Part shown: positions 1 through 9,521 of the stretch, piece by piece | How positions within the stretch are numbered: the stretch's first letter is position 1 | Layout of the letters: every line of letters begins with the position of its first letter | Origin: Neomegalonema sp. | GTDB taxonomy: Bacteria > Pseudomonadota > Alphaproteobacteria > Rhodobacterales > Rhodobacteraceae | NCBI GenBank assembly: GCA_022760435.1 | Contig: JALEFY010000030.1 | Span: forward strand, 1 to 64,000 | DNA length: 64,000 nt | Direction of reading: 5' to 3' | The notes under the pieces: generated by a model | The model's input: only the letters and a program-made list of their open reading frames with translations | Told to the model about the DNA's origin: nothing | Databases searched by the model: none | Made by a program: the position numbers and the translations under genes

Positions 1-81
1 ACGAACCGGGCGAAAAGCGGAGTGGATCCTCCGGTTGAGGCCGGTGAGAACGAGCGGAACCGGCTCTGCTGCGCCCGAAGG

Positions 82-179
82 GCCACCTTCAGGGGCTTGT
101 CGGCTGCGTCATCGCCGCTTGACGGTGAGCCACACCGACTGCGCGCCGATTTCTGGCCGGACAAGCCCCTGAAGGTGGC
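82..179. repeat. Perfect 20-bp inverted repeat flanking a 58-bp spacer
   Basis: The arms at 82-101 and 160-179 are exact reverse complements (left arm begins GCCACCTTCA, right arm ends TGAAGGTGGC) and enclose 58 bases. The repeat lies just downstream of the chrA stop codon. It could form a long hairpin that ends or stabilises the chrA transcript, or be the remnant of a small mobile element. There is no T-run beside it, so a standard intrinsic terminator is not evident. The rest of bases 1-209 shows no convincing gene. Confidence 0.75.
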
Positions 180-209
180 TGACAACAGCGACATTCATGG
201 GTTCATGAC

Positions 210-1457
210 CTAGAGGGCAAGGAGCGGCGTCAGGAACGGGACCGCCGCGCCGACAAGCGCGGCCACCGGCACGACAAGCCACACCGGGACTTTCCACATC
301 GTGAGGGCCACAAAGCTCGCCATGGCGATGATCAGATCGCTGTGCTGGGTGATCCCGAGCGTGAAAACCGGGTCGTAAAGCGCGGCGAGCAGCAACCCCA
401 CCACCGCAGCGTTGACCCCGGTCAGCGCGGCTCTGGCAAGGGCGCTTTGGCGTAGATCCTGCCAGAAGGGCAGCAAGCCAATCACCAGCAATGGCGTTGA
501 GAGGAAAATCGCGATCAAGGCCCAGAGCCCGCCAATCAGACCGTTCGGGCTCTGCTCCGATGCCGCTCCGAGGAATGCCGCGAAGGTAAAGAGCGGTCCC
601 GGCACCGCCTGGGCGGCGCCATATCCGGCGATGAACGCATCGGCAGAGACCCAGCCCTCCCCGACGATATCCGCTTGCAGCAGCGGCAGCACCACATGCC
701 CGCCGCCAAATACCAGAGCACCGGCGCGAAAATAGCCATTGAGCGCCGCGAGCCACCCGCTCTCGCTCTGCGCGGCGAGAAGCGGCAGTCCGAAAAGCAG
801 GCCGGTAAAGATCGCCAGACAGAGCAGGGCCAGCGGGCGCGGGATCTGCGCAGAAAAGGGCTCCGACGCTTGCGCAGCGGCGCCGCGCAGCAGTGTCAGC
901 CCGACTATGGCTCCCACCCCGATCGCGATCAGTTGCCCGGTAATTCCAGGAATGAAAAGCGCCATCGCGGCGGCGACGACTGCCAGGCTGGCGCGTGCCG
1001 CATCCGGGGTGAGCGAGCGCGCCATGCCAAGGACGGCTTGCGCAACAACCGCGACCGCCATCGCTTTGAGCCCTTGCAGCCAGCCAGCGCCGTCCTGAGA
1101 TCCCAGCGCGTCGAGCCCATAGGCAATGGCGATAAGCGCCAGCGCGGAGGGCAGGGTGAACCCGGCCCAGGCGGCCAGCCCCCCCCATCCGCCGCCACGC
1201 AGCAAGCCGATGGCAAAGCCGACCTGACTTGATGCCGGGCCGGGCATGAACTGGCACAAGGCGACGAGATCGGCATAGAGCCGATCGCTCATCCAGCCGC
1301 GGCGCTCGACAAAGGCCTCGCGAAAATAGCCAAGATGGGCAACGGGCCCGCCAAAGGATGTCAGCCCGAGCCGCAGGAAGATGCCGAAGATCGTCCAGAA
1401 CCCGTCGCGCGCGGATGGATCGGTTTGCGGGGTGCTCGGCCCCTTCGCCTCTGACAT
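210..1457 (-). CDS. chrA: Chromate efflux transporter, ChrA family (CHR)
   Basis: A 415-residue polytopic inner-membrane protein of the CHR family, whose members export chromate driven by ion gradients. It is a two-domain (long-chain) ChrA. The N-terminal half carries the family motifs LTSFGGPVAHLGYF and CQFMPGPASSQ, and the second half repeats the pattern (LVFGGGHVVLPLL, AVPGPLFTFAAFLG). This internal duplication is typical of full-length ChrA. I chose the start at 1457 because a G-rich ribosome-binding site (GGGGGGA) lies about 5 bases upstream; an in-frame ATG at 1490 would add 11 residues without a better site. The neighbours give no further metal-resistance genes, so this may be a stand-alone transporter. 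Substrate is inferred from family only. Confidence 0.9.
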   Translation of the reverse strand: MSEAKGPSTPQTDPSARDGFWTIFGIFLRLGLTSFGGPVAHLGYFREAFVERRGWMSDRLYADLVALCQFMPGPASSQVGFAIGLLRGGGWGGLAAWAGFTLPSALALIAIAYGLDALGSQDGAGWLQGLKAMAVAVVAQAVLGMARSLTPDAARASLAVVAAAMALFIPGITGQLIAIGVGAIVGLTLLRGAAAQASEPFSAQIPRPLALLCLAIFTGLLFGLPLLAAQSESGWLAALNGYFRAGALVFGGGHVVLPLLQADIVGEGWVSADAFIAGYGAAQAVPGPLFTFAAFLGAASEQSPNGLIGGLWALIAIFLSTPLLVIGLLPFWQDLRQSALARAALTGVNAAVVGLLLAALYDPVFTLGITQHSDLIIAMASFVALTMWKVPVWLVVPVAALVGAAVPFLTPLLAL

Positions 1458-1624
1458 GTTTCCCCCCGGTGACGCGATTGCGCCGCTCACGACCTCTTGG
1501 CTGACGAGAGGTCAGCACTCCCATGCGCAGGTCTTCACACTGCCGCGCCTGAAATGTCAATCGGCCTGCGGGTTCGGCCAGATCAGGGGGGGCAGAGCAG
1601 GGGGGCAGCGCGCTCATGGATGAC

Positions 1625-1690
1625 GCTCCGCATGCGCTCTTGGACGATGCTCCGCATGCGCTCTTGGACGAAGCTCCGCATGCGCTTCTT
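1625..1690 (+). repeat. 24-bp tandem repeat, three copies
   Basis: The core GCTCCGCATGCG recurs at 1625, 1649 and 1673, an exact 24-base period, with the third copy slightly diverged at its end. Each copy holds the palindrome GCATGC. The period is a multiple of three, so the repeats are open in the frame of the downstream AEC permease gene and would read as copies of an 8-residue unit (MRSWT.LR). They end 35 bases before the preferred start of that gene, so they are more probably leader or promoter DNA than coding. Confidence 0.8.
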
Positions 1691-1724
1691 GACAGAAACT
1701 GGGAAGCGCGCTCTAGCAGTCAGT

Positions 1725-2660
1725 ATGCTCACGATTTTCACCCTGCTGCTGCCGATTTTTCTGATGATCGCTCTGGGCGCCGCCTGGGTGAGGGCCAAGC
1801 TGTTTCCGGAGGATGGGTTGCGGCATCTCAACACGATGCTGCTGAATGTCTGCGTGCCGGTGCTGGTCTTCGCGGCGGTCTCGCGCACCGGCTCGTTCGA
1901 AGCGCTCAATGGCCGGTTCATCTTCGGATATGCGCTTGGATCGCTGGCGGTGATGGGGCTTGCCTCGGCGATCCTGCGCTATCGGCTCGGCTATGACATG
2001 GCCGCGACCAGCACTTTGAGCCTCGGGGCGGGCGGTGGCAACTCGATCTTTCTCGGCTTCCCGATTGCGCAACTCACCATGCCCGATTTCGCGCCGACGC
2101 TGTTTGCCTGGATCATCGTGACCGAGGTTCTCATCGTGATCCCGGTGAGCATCGCATTGGCGGAATGGGGGCGCGGGAATGGTGGCGGGGCGGCGGCGGC
2201 CTGGCGCAGCGTCACGCGGTTGCTGCTTCGCAGTCCTGTCATGATCGGGCTGGCGGCGGGGGTGGCGTTCATTGCGGTGGGCATGCGCCTGCCAGAGCCG
2301 CTGGCGATCATGCGCGATCACATCATCGCCGCGGCTCCGATGTTGGCCCTGTTCCTGATCGGCGGATCAATCGCGACGGCGAAGCTCGCGGGGCTTGGCA
2401 GCACGGTGATGGTGCTTGGCTTTCTGAAGCTGCTGGTGCACCCGGCGCTGGTCTATCTGACCTTTGCCTTGCTGCTGGATATGCCCGAGCGGCACATCGC
2501 CGGCGCGGTGCTGTTTGCCGCGATGCCGATGATGGCGCTGTTCACGATCTTCGCGATCCGCCATGGCGTTGGCCAGCGCGCCTCTGCGGCGCTGGTGGTG
2601 GCAACCCTGGCTTCGATTTTCACCATTCCGGCAATCCTGAGCGCGGTCCTGCCCGCCTAG
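1725..2660 (+). CDS. AEC-family (auxin efflux carrier-like) transporter
   Basis: A 311-residue membrane protein with about ten predicted hydrophobic segments, starting with a typical AEC N-terminus (MLTIFTLLLPIFLMIALGAA). The conserved two-half AEC architecture is visible, with polar breaks such as NVCVPVLVF in the first half and FLKLLVHPALVYL in the second. Bacterial members move organic acids such as malate or malonate, but the substrate here is unknown. The reading frame is open far upstream through a 24-bp tandem repeat; I start at 1725 because the AEC domain begins there, although no strong ribosome-binding site is visible. Its last 41 bases overlap the 3' end of the convergent pcaB gene, so it could serve uptake of an aromatic-pathway acid, but that is only context. 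Confidence 0.85.
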   Translation: MLTIFTLLLPIFLMIALGAAWVRAKLFPEDGLRHLNTMLLNVCVPVLVFAAVSRTGSFEALNGRFIFGYALGSLAVMGLASAILRYRLGYDMAATSTLSLGAGGGNSIFLGFPIAQLTMPDFAPTLFAWIIVTEVLIVIPVSIALAEWGRGNGGGAAAAWRSVTRLLLRSPVMIGLAAGVAFIAVGMRLPEPLAIMRDHIIAAAPMLALFLIGGSIATAKLAGLGSTVMVLGFLKLLVHPALVYLTFALLLDMPERHIAGAVLFAAMPMMALFTIFAIRHGVGQRASAALVVATLASIFTIPAILSAVLPA

Positions 2661-3741
2661 CGGGGTCAATGTCTCCACCCTCTGGCTCCGCCGGGCCGAT
2701 CCGCTTGATCTGGCCGAGCAGCGCCTCGGCCGCCGCGAGGCTTCGGGCGGTGCTCAGTGCCATCGGTGGCACGAGCATCCATTCGAGCGTCCAGGCGGTG
2801 CCGGAGCGCTCCTGCTCATGGAGCTGCACCTGTGCGAGCCCGCCGAGCTGGGCGGCATTGTAGCGCGCCAGGCTCACGAGCAGTTCGGCCAGGATCGGGT
2901 TGGATTTATGCGGCATGGCCGAGGAGCCGCCGCCACCCGCGAGCTTGATCTCGTCGATTCCCTGCAAGGCCATCAGGCAGACATCCTGCCCGATCTTGCC
3001 GAGCGCGCCGCTGATCTGCGACAGGCGCGCGCCGTATTGTACGAGCGCGCTGCGATCGGTGTGCCAGACATGCGGGGCGCGCGTCAGGCCCAGCGCCGTC
3101 GCCATGCTCTGAGCGATCATACCGGCATCGGCGCCAAAGGCGGCATTGGTGCCGACCGCGCCGCCAAGCTGCAAGCGCTCGACCTGCGCGCGCTCGGCCC
3201 TCAGCGCGTCCGCCAGATCGGCGAGCGGCGCCCGCCAGCTCCGCAGGCGATCGGCGGCGGTGATCGGCAAGGCCGCCTGCATCCGCGTGCGCCCGATCAA
3301 GGCTGCCGCGCCAAAGCGCTGCTCGAGAGCGCCCAGCGCCGCGAGGATCCGGGCCAGCCGCGCCAGCATCAGATCGGTCTGCGCGCGCAGCGTCAGGCTC
3401 AACGCAGTGTCGAGCACGTCTTGCGAGGTCGATCCGGTATGAACCGCCGCGCTGTCCTCACCGGCGGCGGCCCGCAACTGCTTGACCAGCGCCGGGACCG
3501 GCAAGCCATCCTGCGCGGTGCCCGCGGCGAGCCCTGCGAGATCGGGCGCGAAGCCCTCGATCGCGGCGGCGGCTCGCGCCCCGCTGCCCGGCGCGACCCG
3601 CCCCGCCGCTTCCAGAGCCCGAGCCAGCGCCGCCTCAAAGGCAAGGTAATGGCCGATCTGCGCCCCGGGCGACCAGATATAGGCGGCCTCATCATCGCCG
3701 AACAGGCCCGACAGCCAGGGATGCTCGAACAGATCAGGCAC
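2620..3741 (-). CDS. pcaB: 3-carboxy-cis,cis-muconate cycloisomerase
   Basis: A 373-residue member of the fumarase/aspartase superfamily that lactonises 3-carboxy-cis,cis-muconate to 4-carboxymuconolactone, the step after protocatechuate ring opening. Superfamily landmarks are visible: the HTGSTSQDVLDTA block near residues 101-113 and the signature GGSSAMPHKSNP at 271-282. The length matches alphaproteobacterial PcaB, shorter than the Pseudomonas enzyme. It is the last gene of the minus-strand pca operon and its start overlaps the end of pcaD by 8 bases, suggesting translational coupling. Its 3' end overlaps the convergent AEC permease gene by 41 bases. The final ~25 residues are Gly/Pro/Arg-rich and look poorly conserved. 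Confidence 0.94.
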   Translation of the reverse strand: MPDLFEHPWLSGLFGDDEAAYIWSPGAQIGHYLAFEAALARALEAAGRVAPGSGARAAAAIEGFAPDLAGLAAGTAQDGLPVPALVKQLRAAAGEDSAAVHTGSTSQDVLDTALSLTLRAQTDLMLARLARILAALGALEQRFGAAALIGRTRMQAALPITAADRLRSWRAPLADLADALRAERAQVERLQLGGAVGTNAAFGADAGMIAQSMATALGLTRAPHVWHTDRSALVQYGARLSQISGALGKIGQDVCLMALQGIDEIKLAGGGGSSAMPHKSNPILAELLVSLARYNAAQLGGLAQVQLHEQERSGTAWTLEWMLVPPMALSTARSLAAAEALLGQIKRIGPAEPEGGDIDPARRAGPRSGLPEW

Positions 3742-4531
3742 CGAAATGCTCGCTCATGAAGCTGCGGATCTCGCCCGCCAGCAGGTCCGGCACCTCGAGC
3801 GATGGGATGTGGCCGGAGCCCTCGAAGCAGCGATAGCGTGCCCCCTCGATCAGCCCGGCCAGCGCTTCGACCACCTCGGGCGGGGTTGAGCCATCGGTGC
3901 TGCCGCCAAGGCACAGGCTCGGCAGGCGCAGGGCACGGGTCTGCTCGGTCAGATCGGTGTCGCGGATCGCGGCGCAGACCGCGCGATAGCCGCTGACCGG
4001 GGTGCGGGCGAGCATGGTGCGATAGCCCGCGACCATCACCGCCTCACGCGCGCAGAACTCGGGCGAGAACCAGCGCGCGATCACATTGTCCGCGATCGGC
4101 TCGATACCGCCGCTATCGAGCGCCCCGATCCGCTCGGCCCACATCTGCGGCGAGCCGATCCGCGCAGCGGTGTTGCACAAGATCAGCCCGGCGCACAGAT
4201 CCGGGCGGGCATGGGCCAGCGCCTGCGCGATCATCCCGCCGACCGAAACTCCGCACAGGACCGCGCTCGAGAGCCCGCGCGCATCCATCAGATCCGCCAG
4301 ATCCTCGGCGAGCCCGGCGATGCTGATCGGCGCCGCACCCATCTGCGAGAGCCCGTGGCCGCGCTTGTCACTGAGCAGCAAGCCCCATTCGGGCGGCAAT
4401 TGCGCGATCACCGCGTCCCAGATCCGAAAATCGCTGCCGAGCGAGTTGATGAACACCAGCGACGGCGCTCCGCCGACCCCGGCTCGATGGCTGTAATGCA
4501 GCACCGCATCGCGCGGCTTGAGAAAGGACAT
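3734..4531 (-). CDS. pcaD: 3-oxoadipate enol-lactonase
   Basis: A 265-residue cytosolic alpha/beta hydrolase that opens 3-oxoadipate enol-lactone to 3-oxoadipate. The catalytic triad can be read as Ser96 in the nucleophile elbow GVSVGG, Asp213 in GGSTDGSTPP and His241 in GSGHIPSLE. FINSLGSDFRIWD is the PcaD-type oxyanion region. I chose the ATG at 4531, where the conserved MSFLKPRDAVLHY begins, with GAGGAG about ten bases upstream; an ATG at 4573 would add 14 unlike residues. It lies between pobA and pcaB on the same strand and overlaps pcaB. This is a stand-alone PcaD, not a PcaC-PcaD (PcaL) fusion; a separate pcaC is present at the head of the operon. Confidence 0.94.
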   Translation of the reverse strand: MSFLKPRDAVLHYSHRAGVGGAPSLVFINSLGSDFRIWDAVIAQLPPEWGLLLSDKRGHGLSQMGAAPISIAGLAEDLADLMDARGLSSAVLCGVSVGGMIAQALAHARPDLCAGLILCNTAARIGSPQMWAERIGALDSGGIEPIADNVIARWFSPEFCAREAVMVAGYRTMLARTPVSGYRAVCAAIRDTDLTEQTRALRLPSLCLGGSTDGSTPPEVVEALAGLIEGARYRCFEGSGHIPSLEVPDLLAGEIRSFMSEHFGA

Positions 4532-4591
4532 GCTCGGCTCGCTCCTCGTCGTCTTCGTTTGCCTCGAATGCATCGAGGTGGCTGCTTCTTC

Positions 4592-5881
<1,290 letters not shown>

Positions 5882-6718
5882 TTAGGCCGTCCTTTCACGC
5901 AGGCCGAGCATCGCGCGCGCCTGCTGCCAGGTGGCAACCGGGCGCTCATGCTGGGCGCACAGATCCACCACCCGCTTGACCAGCGCGGCGTTGGAGGGGG
6001 CGAGCGTCGTCTTGTCGAGCCGCACATTGTCCTCGAGCCCGGTGCGCGCATGACCGCCCGCGCTCACCGACCACTCGTTGAGGGTGAGTTGCTGGGCGCC
6101 GATCCCGGCCGCGCACCATGGCGCATCCTCGCCAAACAGGCGCTTGACGGTGGCGATGTAGAAGTCGAACACCGCCCGATCGACCGGCATCGCGTTCTTC
6201 ACCCCCATCACGAATTGCACGTAAGGGGTCGCTGGCAGGCGGCCATCGGCATGCATCTTCGCCGCCTGAAAGATGTGGCTGAGATCGAAGGCCTCGATCT
6301 CGGGCTTGACGCCATAGGTGCGCATCTCGCCCGCGAGCCAGTCCACCAGATCGGGCGGGTTCTCATAGACCCGGGTCGGGAAGTTGTTCGAGCCGACCGA
6401 GAGCGAGGCCATGTCGGGCGCGAGCGGCAGCATCCCGCCGCGGGTCTGCCCCGCGCCCGAGCGCCCGCCGGTGGAGAGTTGCACGATCATGCCGGGGCAG
6501 TGCTTCTCCACCCCTTCCTTGAGGCGCGCGAATTTCTCCGGATCCGAGGACGGGGTCTCGTCCGCGTTGCGCACATGGGCATGGACGATCGAGGCCCCGG
6601 CCTCGAACGCCTCATGGGTGCTCTCGATCTGCTCGGCGACCGAGATCGGCACCGCCGGATTGTCGGCCTTTCTCGGCAGCGAACCGGTGATCGCCACGCA
6701 GATGATGCAGGGTTTCAT
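5882..6718 (-). CDS. BKACE-family (DUF849) beta-keto acid cleavage enzyme
   Basis: A 278-residue TIM-barrel zinc enzyme of the BKACE family, which uses acetyl-CoA to cleave a beta-keto acid to acetoacetate plus a new acyl-CoA. Metal ligands are readable: His46 and His48 in VHAHVR and Glu229 in GGHARTGLEDN, together with STGGRSG near residue 82. It is 11 bases downstream of pcaG and on the operon strand. Known BKACE substrates include 3-keto-5-aminohexanoate, dehydrocarnitine and, as I recall, 3-oxoadipate. In this operon the natural inference is 3-oxoadipate cleavage to succinyl-CoA and acetoacetate, which would replace PcaIJ plus PcaF; no pcaI, pcaJ or pcaF lies in the window. Family is firm, substrate is inferred. 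Confidence 0.9.
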   Translation of the reverse strand: MKPCIICVAITGSLPRKADNPAVPISVAEQIESTHEAFEAGASIVHAHVRNADETPSSDPEKFARLKEGVEKHCPGMIVQLSTGGRSGAGQTRGGMLPLAPDMASLSVGSNNFPTRVYENPPDLVDWLAGEMRTYGVKPEIEAFDLSHIFQAAKMHADGRLPATPYVQFVMGVKNAMPVDRAVFDFYIATVKRLFGEDAPWCAAGIGAQQLTLNEWSVSAGGHARTGLEDNVRLDKTTLAPSNAALVKRVVDLCAQHERPVATWQQARAMLGLRERTA

Positions 6719-6729
6719 GCTCTTGGTCC

Positions 6730-7350
6730 TTAAACGTCAAAGAAGACGGTTTCGTCTTCGCCTTGCAGCTTGATGTCGAAGCGGTAGACTGGCTTGCCAT
6801 CGCGCTCGCTGCGCTGGGCGATCAGGGTGCCGCGCCGGTTCTCCCATTCGATGAGCCGCAGCACCGGATCGGCGGCGTTGGCCTCGGCCTCGTCGGAGAA
6901 ATACATCCGGGTGTTGAGCCCGATATTGATACCGCGCGCGACGATCCACAGGTTGAGATGCGGGGCCTGGGTGCCGACATTGCGCCCGCGTGTGCAGCCG
7001 GGCTTGATGGTGTCAAAGCCCCATTCGCCGGTGTTGAAATCGGTGATCACCCGGCCCCAGCCGCGAAAGCCGTCCTCGACCGGGCCGCCGCCCTCGGGAT
7101 GGGCGTAATGGCCTTGCGCATTGGCCTGCCAGACCTCCAGCATCACGTCCTTGATCGGCGCGCCCATGCCGTCGATCACCACGCCCTCGACCCGGATGCG
7201 CTCCCCGGCGGCATTGGGGCCCGCGATGTCCCAGCCAAGCTCGCGGCGGTAGATGTCAAACCCGGCCGCGCCCGGGGCGAGCCCGATATGGACGTAAGGT
7301 CCGGCGGTCTGCGAGGGCGATTCCTTGAGATAGTCGATTTTCTGCGGCAT
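6730..7350 (-). CDS. pcaG: Protocatechuate 3,4-dioxygenase alpha subunit
   Basis: A 206-residue intradiol dioxygenase alpha subunit that assembles with PcaH to cleave protocatechuate between its hydroxyls. It shows the beta-sandwich core VEGVVIDGMGAPIKDVMLEVWQ and the GFRGWGRV region, but lacks the Tyr/His iron ligands, as expected for alpha, which builds the active-site rim and not the metal centre. The ATG at 7350 is preceded by a near-perfect GGAGGA ribosome-binding site eight bases away; an upstream ATG at 7380 is less likely. It follows pcaH by 48 bases and precedes the BKACE gene by 11. Confidence 0.95.
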   Translation of the reverse strand: MPQKIDYLKESPSQTAGPYVHIGLAPGAAGFDIYRRELGWDIAGPNAAGERIRVEGVVIDGMGAPIKDVMLEVWQANAQGHYAHPEGGGPVEDGFRGWGRVITDFNTGEWGFDTIKPGCTRGRNVGTQAPHLNLWIVARGINIGLNTRMYFSDEAEANAADPVLRLIEWENRRGTLIAQRSERDGKPVYRFDIKLQGEDETVFFDV

Positions 7351-7398
7351 TGTTCTTTCCTCCCGTTGTGCTTTGGCCAAAGGGGCGCGCGGCGCCCC

Positions 7399-8127
7399 TC
7401 AATTGCCCTCGAGCCGGTTCTCGAACAGTGTTGAGCGGCGGCCACGCAGCACGATGTCGAACTTGTAGGCGATGCTATCGAGCGGGATGGTGGCGTTCAG
7501 GTCGAGCTTGGCCACCAGTTGCTCGATCGCCTCCGGGTCGGGGATGGTCTGCACGATCGGGCAGACCGGGATCAGCGGATCGCCCTCGAAATAGCACTGG
7601 GTAATGAGGCGCTGCACGAAGCCCGAGCCGAACACCGAGACATGGATATGCGCCGGGCGCCAGTGATTGACCGCATTGCGCCACGGATAGGCGCCGGGCT
7701 TGACGGTGCGAAAATAGAAATAGCCGTTCTCATCGGTCAGCGTGCGCCCGCAACCGCCGAAATTGGGGTCGATCGGCGCGAGATAGGTGTCTTTCTTGTG
7801 CCGATAGCGCCCGCCGGCATTGGCCTGCCAGATCTCGACCAGCGTCCCCGGCACCGGCCGCGCGTTCTCGTCGAGCACCCGCCCGTGCAGGATGATCCGC
7901 TCGCCGATCGGGTTCTCGCCGGGCTTGGCGTAGTTGTTGAGCAGATCATTGTCGATCGGGTCGATATCGGTGTGGCCAAAGACCGGGCCGGTGATCTCAC
8001 TGACCGAAGATTGCAGCGAGATCAGCGAGTAGCGCGGCGAGCGCGCCACCGATGTCTTGTAGCCGGGCGTGAAGGCAGGCGGATGCCGGCCCTGATCGCG
8101 CTGGTAGAATTCGCCGGGAGTGGGCAT
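7399..8127 (-). CDS. pcaH: Protocatechuate 3,4-dioxygenase beta subunit
   Basis: A 242-residue catalytic subunit holding the mononuclear non-heme Fe(III). All four ligands occur at the canonical spacing: Tyr108 (GGRYRHKK), Tyr147 (KPGAYPW), His160 and His162 (WRPAHIHVS). It converts protocatechuate and oxygen to 3-carboxy-cis,cis-muconate. A GGAGGA site lies ahead of the ATG at 8127. It starts two bases after the pcaC stop and is followed by pcaG, giving the compact pcaC-pcaH-pcaG head of the operon. Confidence 0.97.
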   Translation of the reverse strand: MPTPGEFYQRDQGRHPPAFTPGYKTSVARSPRYSLISLQSSVSEITGPVFGHTDIDPIDNDLLNNYAKPGENPIGERIILHGRVLDENARPVPGTLVEIWQANAGGRYRHKKDTYLAPIDPNFGGCGRTLTDENGYFYFRTVKPGAYPWRNAVNHWRPAHIHVSVFGSGFVQRLITQCYFEGDPLIPVCPIVQTIPDPEAIEQLVAKLDLNATIPLDSIAYKFDIVLRGRRSTLFENRLEGN

Positions 8128-8129
8128 GA

Positions 8130-8507
8130 TCAGTTTTCCTCCATTTCCGCATAGGTCGCTTTTGCGAGCTTGATGGCGTGGTTCGCCTTTGGCACGCCGG
8201 CATAGATCGCGACGTGCAGAAACGCCTGCATCACATCTTCCTTGCTGGCGCCGGTATTGGCGCTGGCCCGGATGTGCATGGGGATCTCCTCGAAATTACC
8301 GGTGGCGGCGAGAAGGGCCAGCGTGAGCATCGAGCGCTCGCGCCGACTGATCGTCTCATCCGCCCAGACGGTTCCCCAGGCGCTTTGCGTGATCATGCTC
8401 TGGAAGGGGGCGTCGAAATCGGTCTTGGCTGCCTCGGCCCGGTCCACATGTGCATCACCGAGCACGGCGCGTCGCACTTTCATTCCGGTTTCAAAGCGGT
8501 CGGTCAT
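8130..8507 (-). CDS. pcaC: 4-carboxymuconolactone decarboxylase
   Basis: A 125-residue all-helical CMD/AhpD-fold enzyme that decarboxylates 4-carboxymuconolactone to the enol-lactone used by PcaD. The family pattern is clear: [49 protein letters not shown] and [19 protein letters not shown]. The N-terminal start at 8507 gives the usual length and has a GGAAGG site seven bases upstream; the frame opens to 8573 but that would run into the pcaQ promoter region. It is the first gene of the minus-strand pca operon, divergent from pcaQ. Confidence 0.95.
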   Translation of the reverse strand: MTDRFETGMKVRRAVLGDAHVDRAEAAKTDFDAPFQSMITQSAWGTVWADETISRRERSMLTLALLAATGNFEEIPMHIRASANTGASKEDVMQAFLHVAIYAGVPKANHAIKLAKATYAEMEEN

Positions 8508-8621
8508 CGCTGGGCCTTCCCTGCATTTCAAAAGATATGGCTTGAGCCTCTCATAACGAGATACGCATTCCAATTGAGCATGAATATTGAGTTCTCAGCC
8601 ACGATGCATAACGATGATGGT
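8508..8621. promoter_or_regulatory. Divergent pcaC / pcaQ control region
   Basis: These 114 bases separate the pca operon from its divergent LysR gene, the usual place for PcaQ binding. GGCT-TG-AGCC at 8539-8548 is an inverted repeat with the T-N11-A flavour of LysR operators, and ATAACG occurs at 8553 and 8609. Known PcaQ sites resemble ATAACC-N4-GGTTAA; I do not see an exact match, so the site is only a candidate. Confidence 0.45.
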
Positions 8622-9521
8622 ATGAACTGGGAGACTCATCTTCGTTTGCGCCATGTGCGCTGTTTTCTCGAGGTTGCGCGGCTGGAAAGCGTGTCGCAAG
8701 CGGCGGAACGCTTGCATCTCACCCAGCCAGCGGTCTCCCGTACGATTGGCGAGCTCGAGCAGATGCTGGGCATGCGCCTGTTCGACCGCGTGGGGCGGGG
8801 ATTGCAGCTCAATGAAGCCGGGCGGATCTTTCAGGCCCATGCCGCAGCCTCGATGCAGGCGCTGACTTATGGCCATGATCGCTTGAACGGGCGGGCCGCG
8901 AACCCCGCTCGGCTCTCGGTCGGGGTGTTGCCGACCGCCGCCGCCAATCTGGTGCCCAATGCCGCGCTCGCCTTTCATGCTCAGATGCCCGAAGCGCAGC
9001 TTCATATCCTGACCGGTCCGAACTGGATGCTGTTCAACCAGCTACGCGACGGGGTGCTGGATCTGGTGGTCGGGCGCATGCCGGAAAGTGAAGTGGCGAC
9101 CGGGGTCATCTTTGAGCAATTGTATATCGAGGATGTGGTGCTGGTTTGCCGCCCGGAACACCCGATCCTGTCGCGCGAACGCCCGCAGGCGGCGATTGCC
9201 GATCACCCGCTGATCCTGCCGCCCAAGGGAGCGGTGATCTCGCCAACGGTAGAGCGCTATCTGGCGAGCCTGGGCTTTGCGCAAATCCGCGCCCCGTTCG
9301 AGACGGTGGCGCTTCAGGTCGGGCGCAAGCTCGTCCAACGCTCGGATGCGCTCTGGTTCATCTCGCGCGGTGTTGTGGCCGATGAGCTGGATCTTGGCTT
9401 GCTGGTCGCGGTCGATCTCGCTTCACCGCTATTGTCGGGGCCGGTCGGCATCAGCACCTTGCGCGCGGCCCATGGCAATGAAGCGCGCGCCTTGTTTGCC
9501 GATTGCCTGCGCCGGTTGTGA
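8622..9521 (+). CDS. pcaQ: LysR-family regulator of the pca operon (PcaQ-like)
   Basis: A 299-residue LysR-type transcription factor. The N-terminal winged helix (LRHVRCFLEVARLESVSQAA followed by HLTQPAVSRTIGELEQ) is the DNA-binding domain, and the remainder is the periplasmic-binding-protein-like effector domain (SVGVLPTAAANLVP, DLVVGRMPE, VVLVCRPEHP). It is divergent from pcaC, the classic PcaQ arrangement, where the effector is beta-carboxy-cis,cis-muconate or its lactone. The start is uncertain: ATGs at 8580, 8604 and 8622 are in frame and none has a good ribosome-binding site. I prefer 8622 because the distance to the helix-turn-helix then matches PcaQ proteins. GalR-type or other aromatic regulators are unlikely given the position. 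Confidence 0.88.
   Translation: MNWETHLRLRHVRCFLEVARLESVSQAAERLHLTQPAVSRTIGELEQMLGMRLFDRVGRGLQLNEAGRIFQAHAAASMQALTYGHDRLNGRAANPARLSVGVLPTAAANLVPNAALAFHAQMPEAQLHILTGPNWMLFNQLRDGVLDLVVGRMPESEVATGVIFEQLYIEDVVLVCRPEHPILSRERPQAAIADHPLILPPKGAVISPTVERYLASLGFAQIRAPFETVALQVGRKLVQRSDALWFISRGVVADELDLGLLVAVDLASPLLSGPVGISTLRAAHGNEARALFADCLRRL

Noticed and set aside
109-1617. A 502-codon open frame on the minus strand over chrA
   Set aside because: It is a different-frame shadow of the real ChrA gene, with Arg-rich composition and no domain.
8178-8621. A long N-terminal extension of the LysR protein
   Set aside because: It would overlap pcaC on the other strand and has no similarity; the helix-turn-helix begins shortly after 8622.
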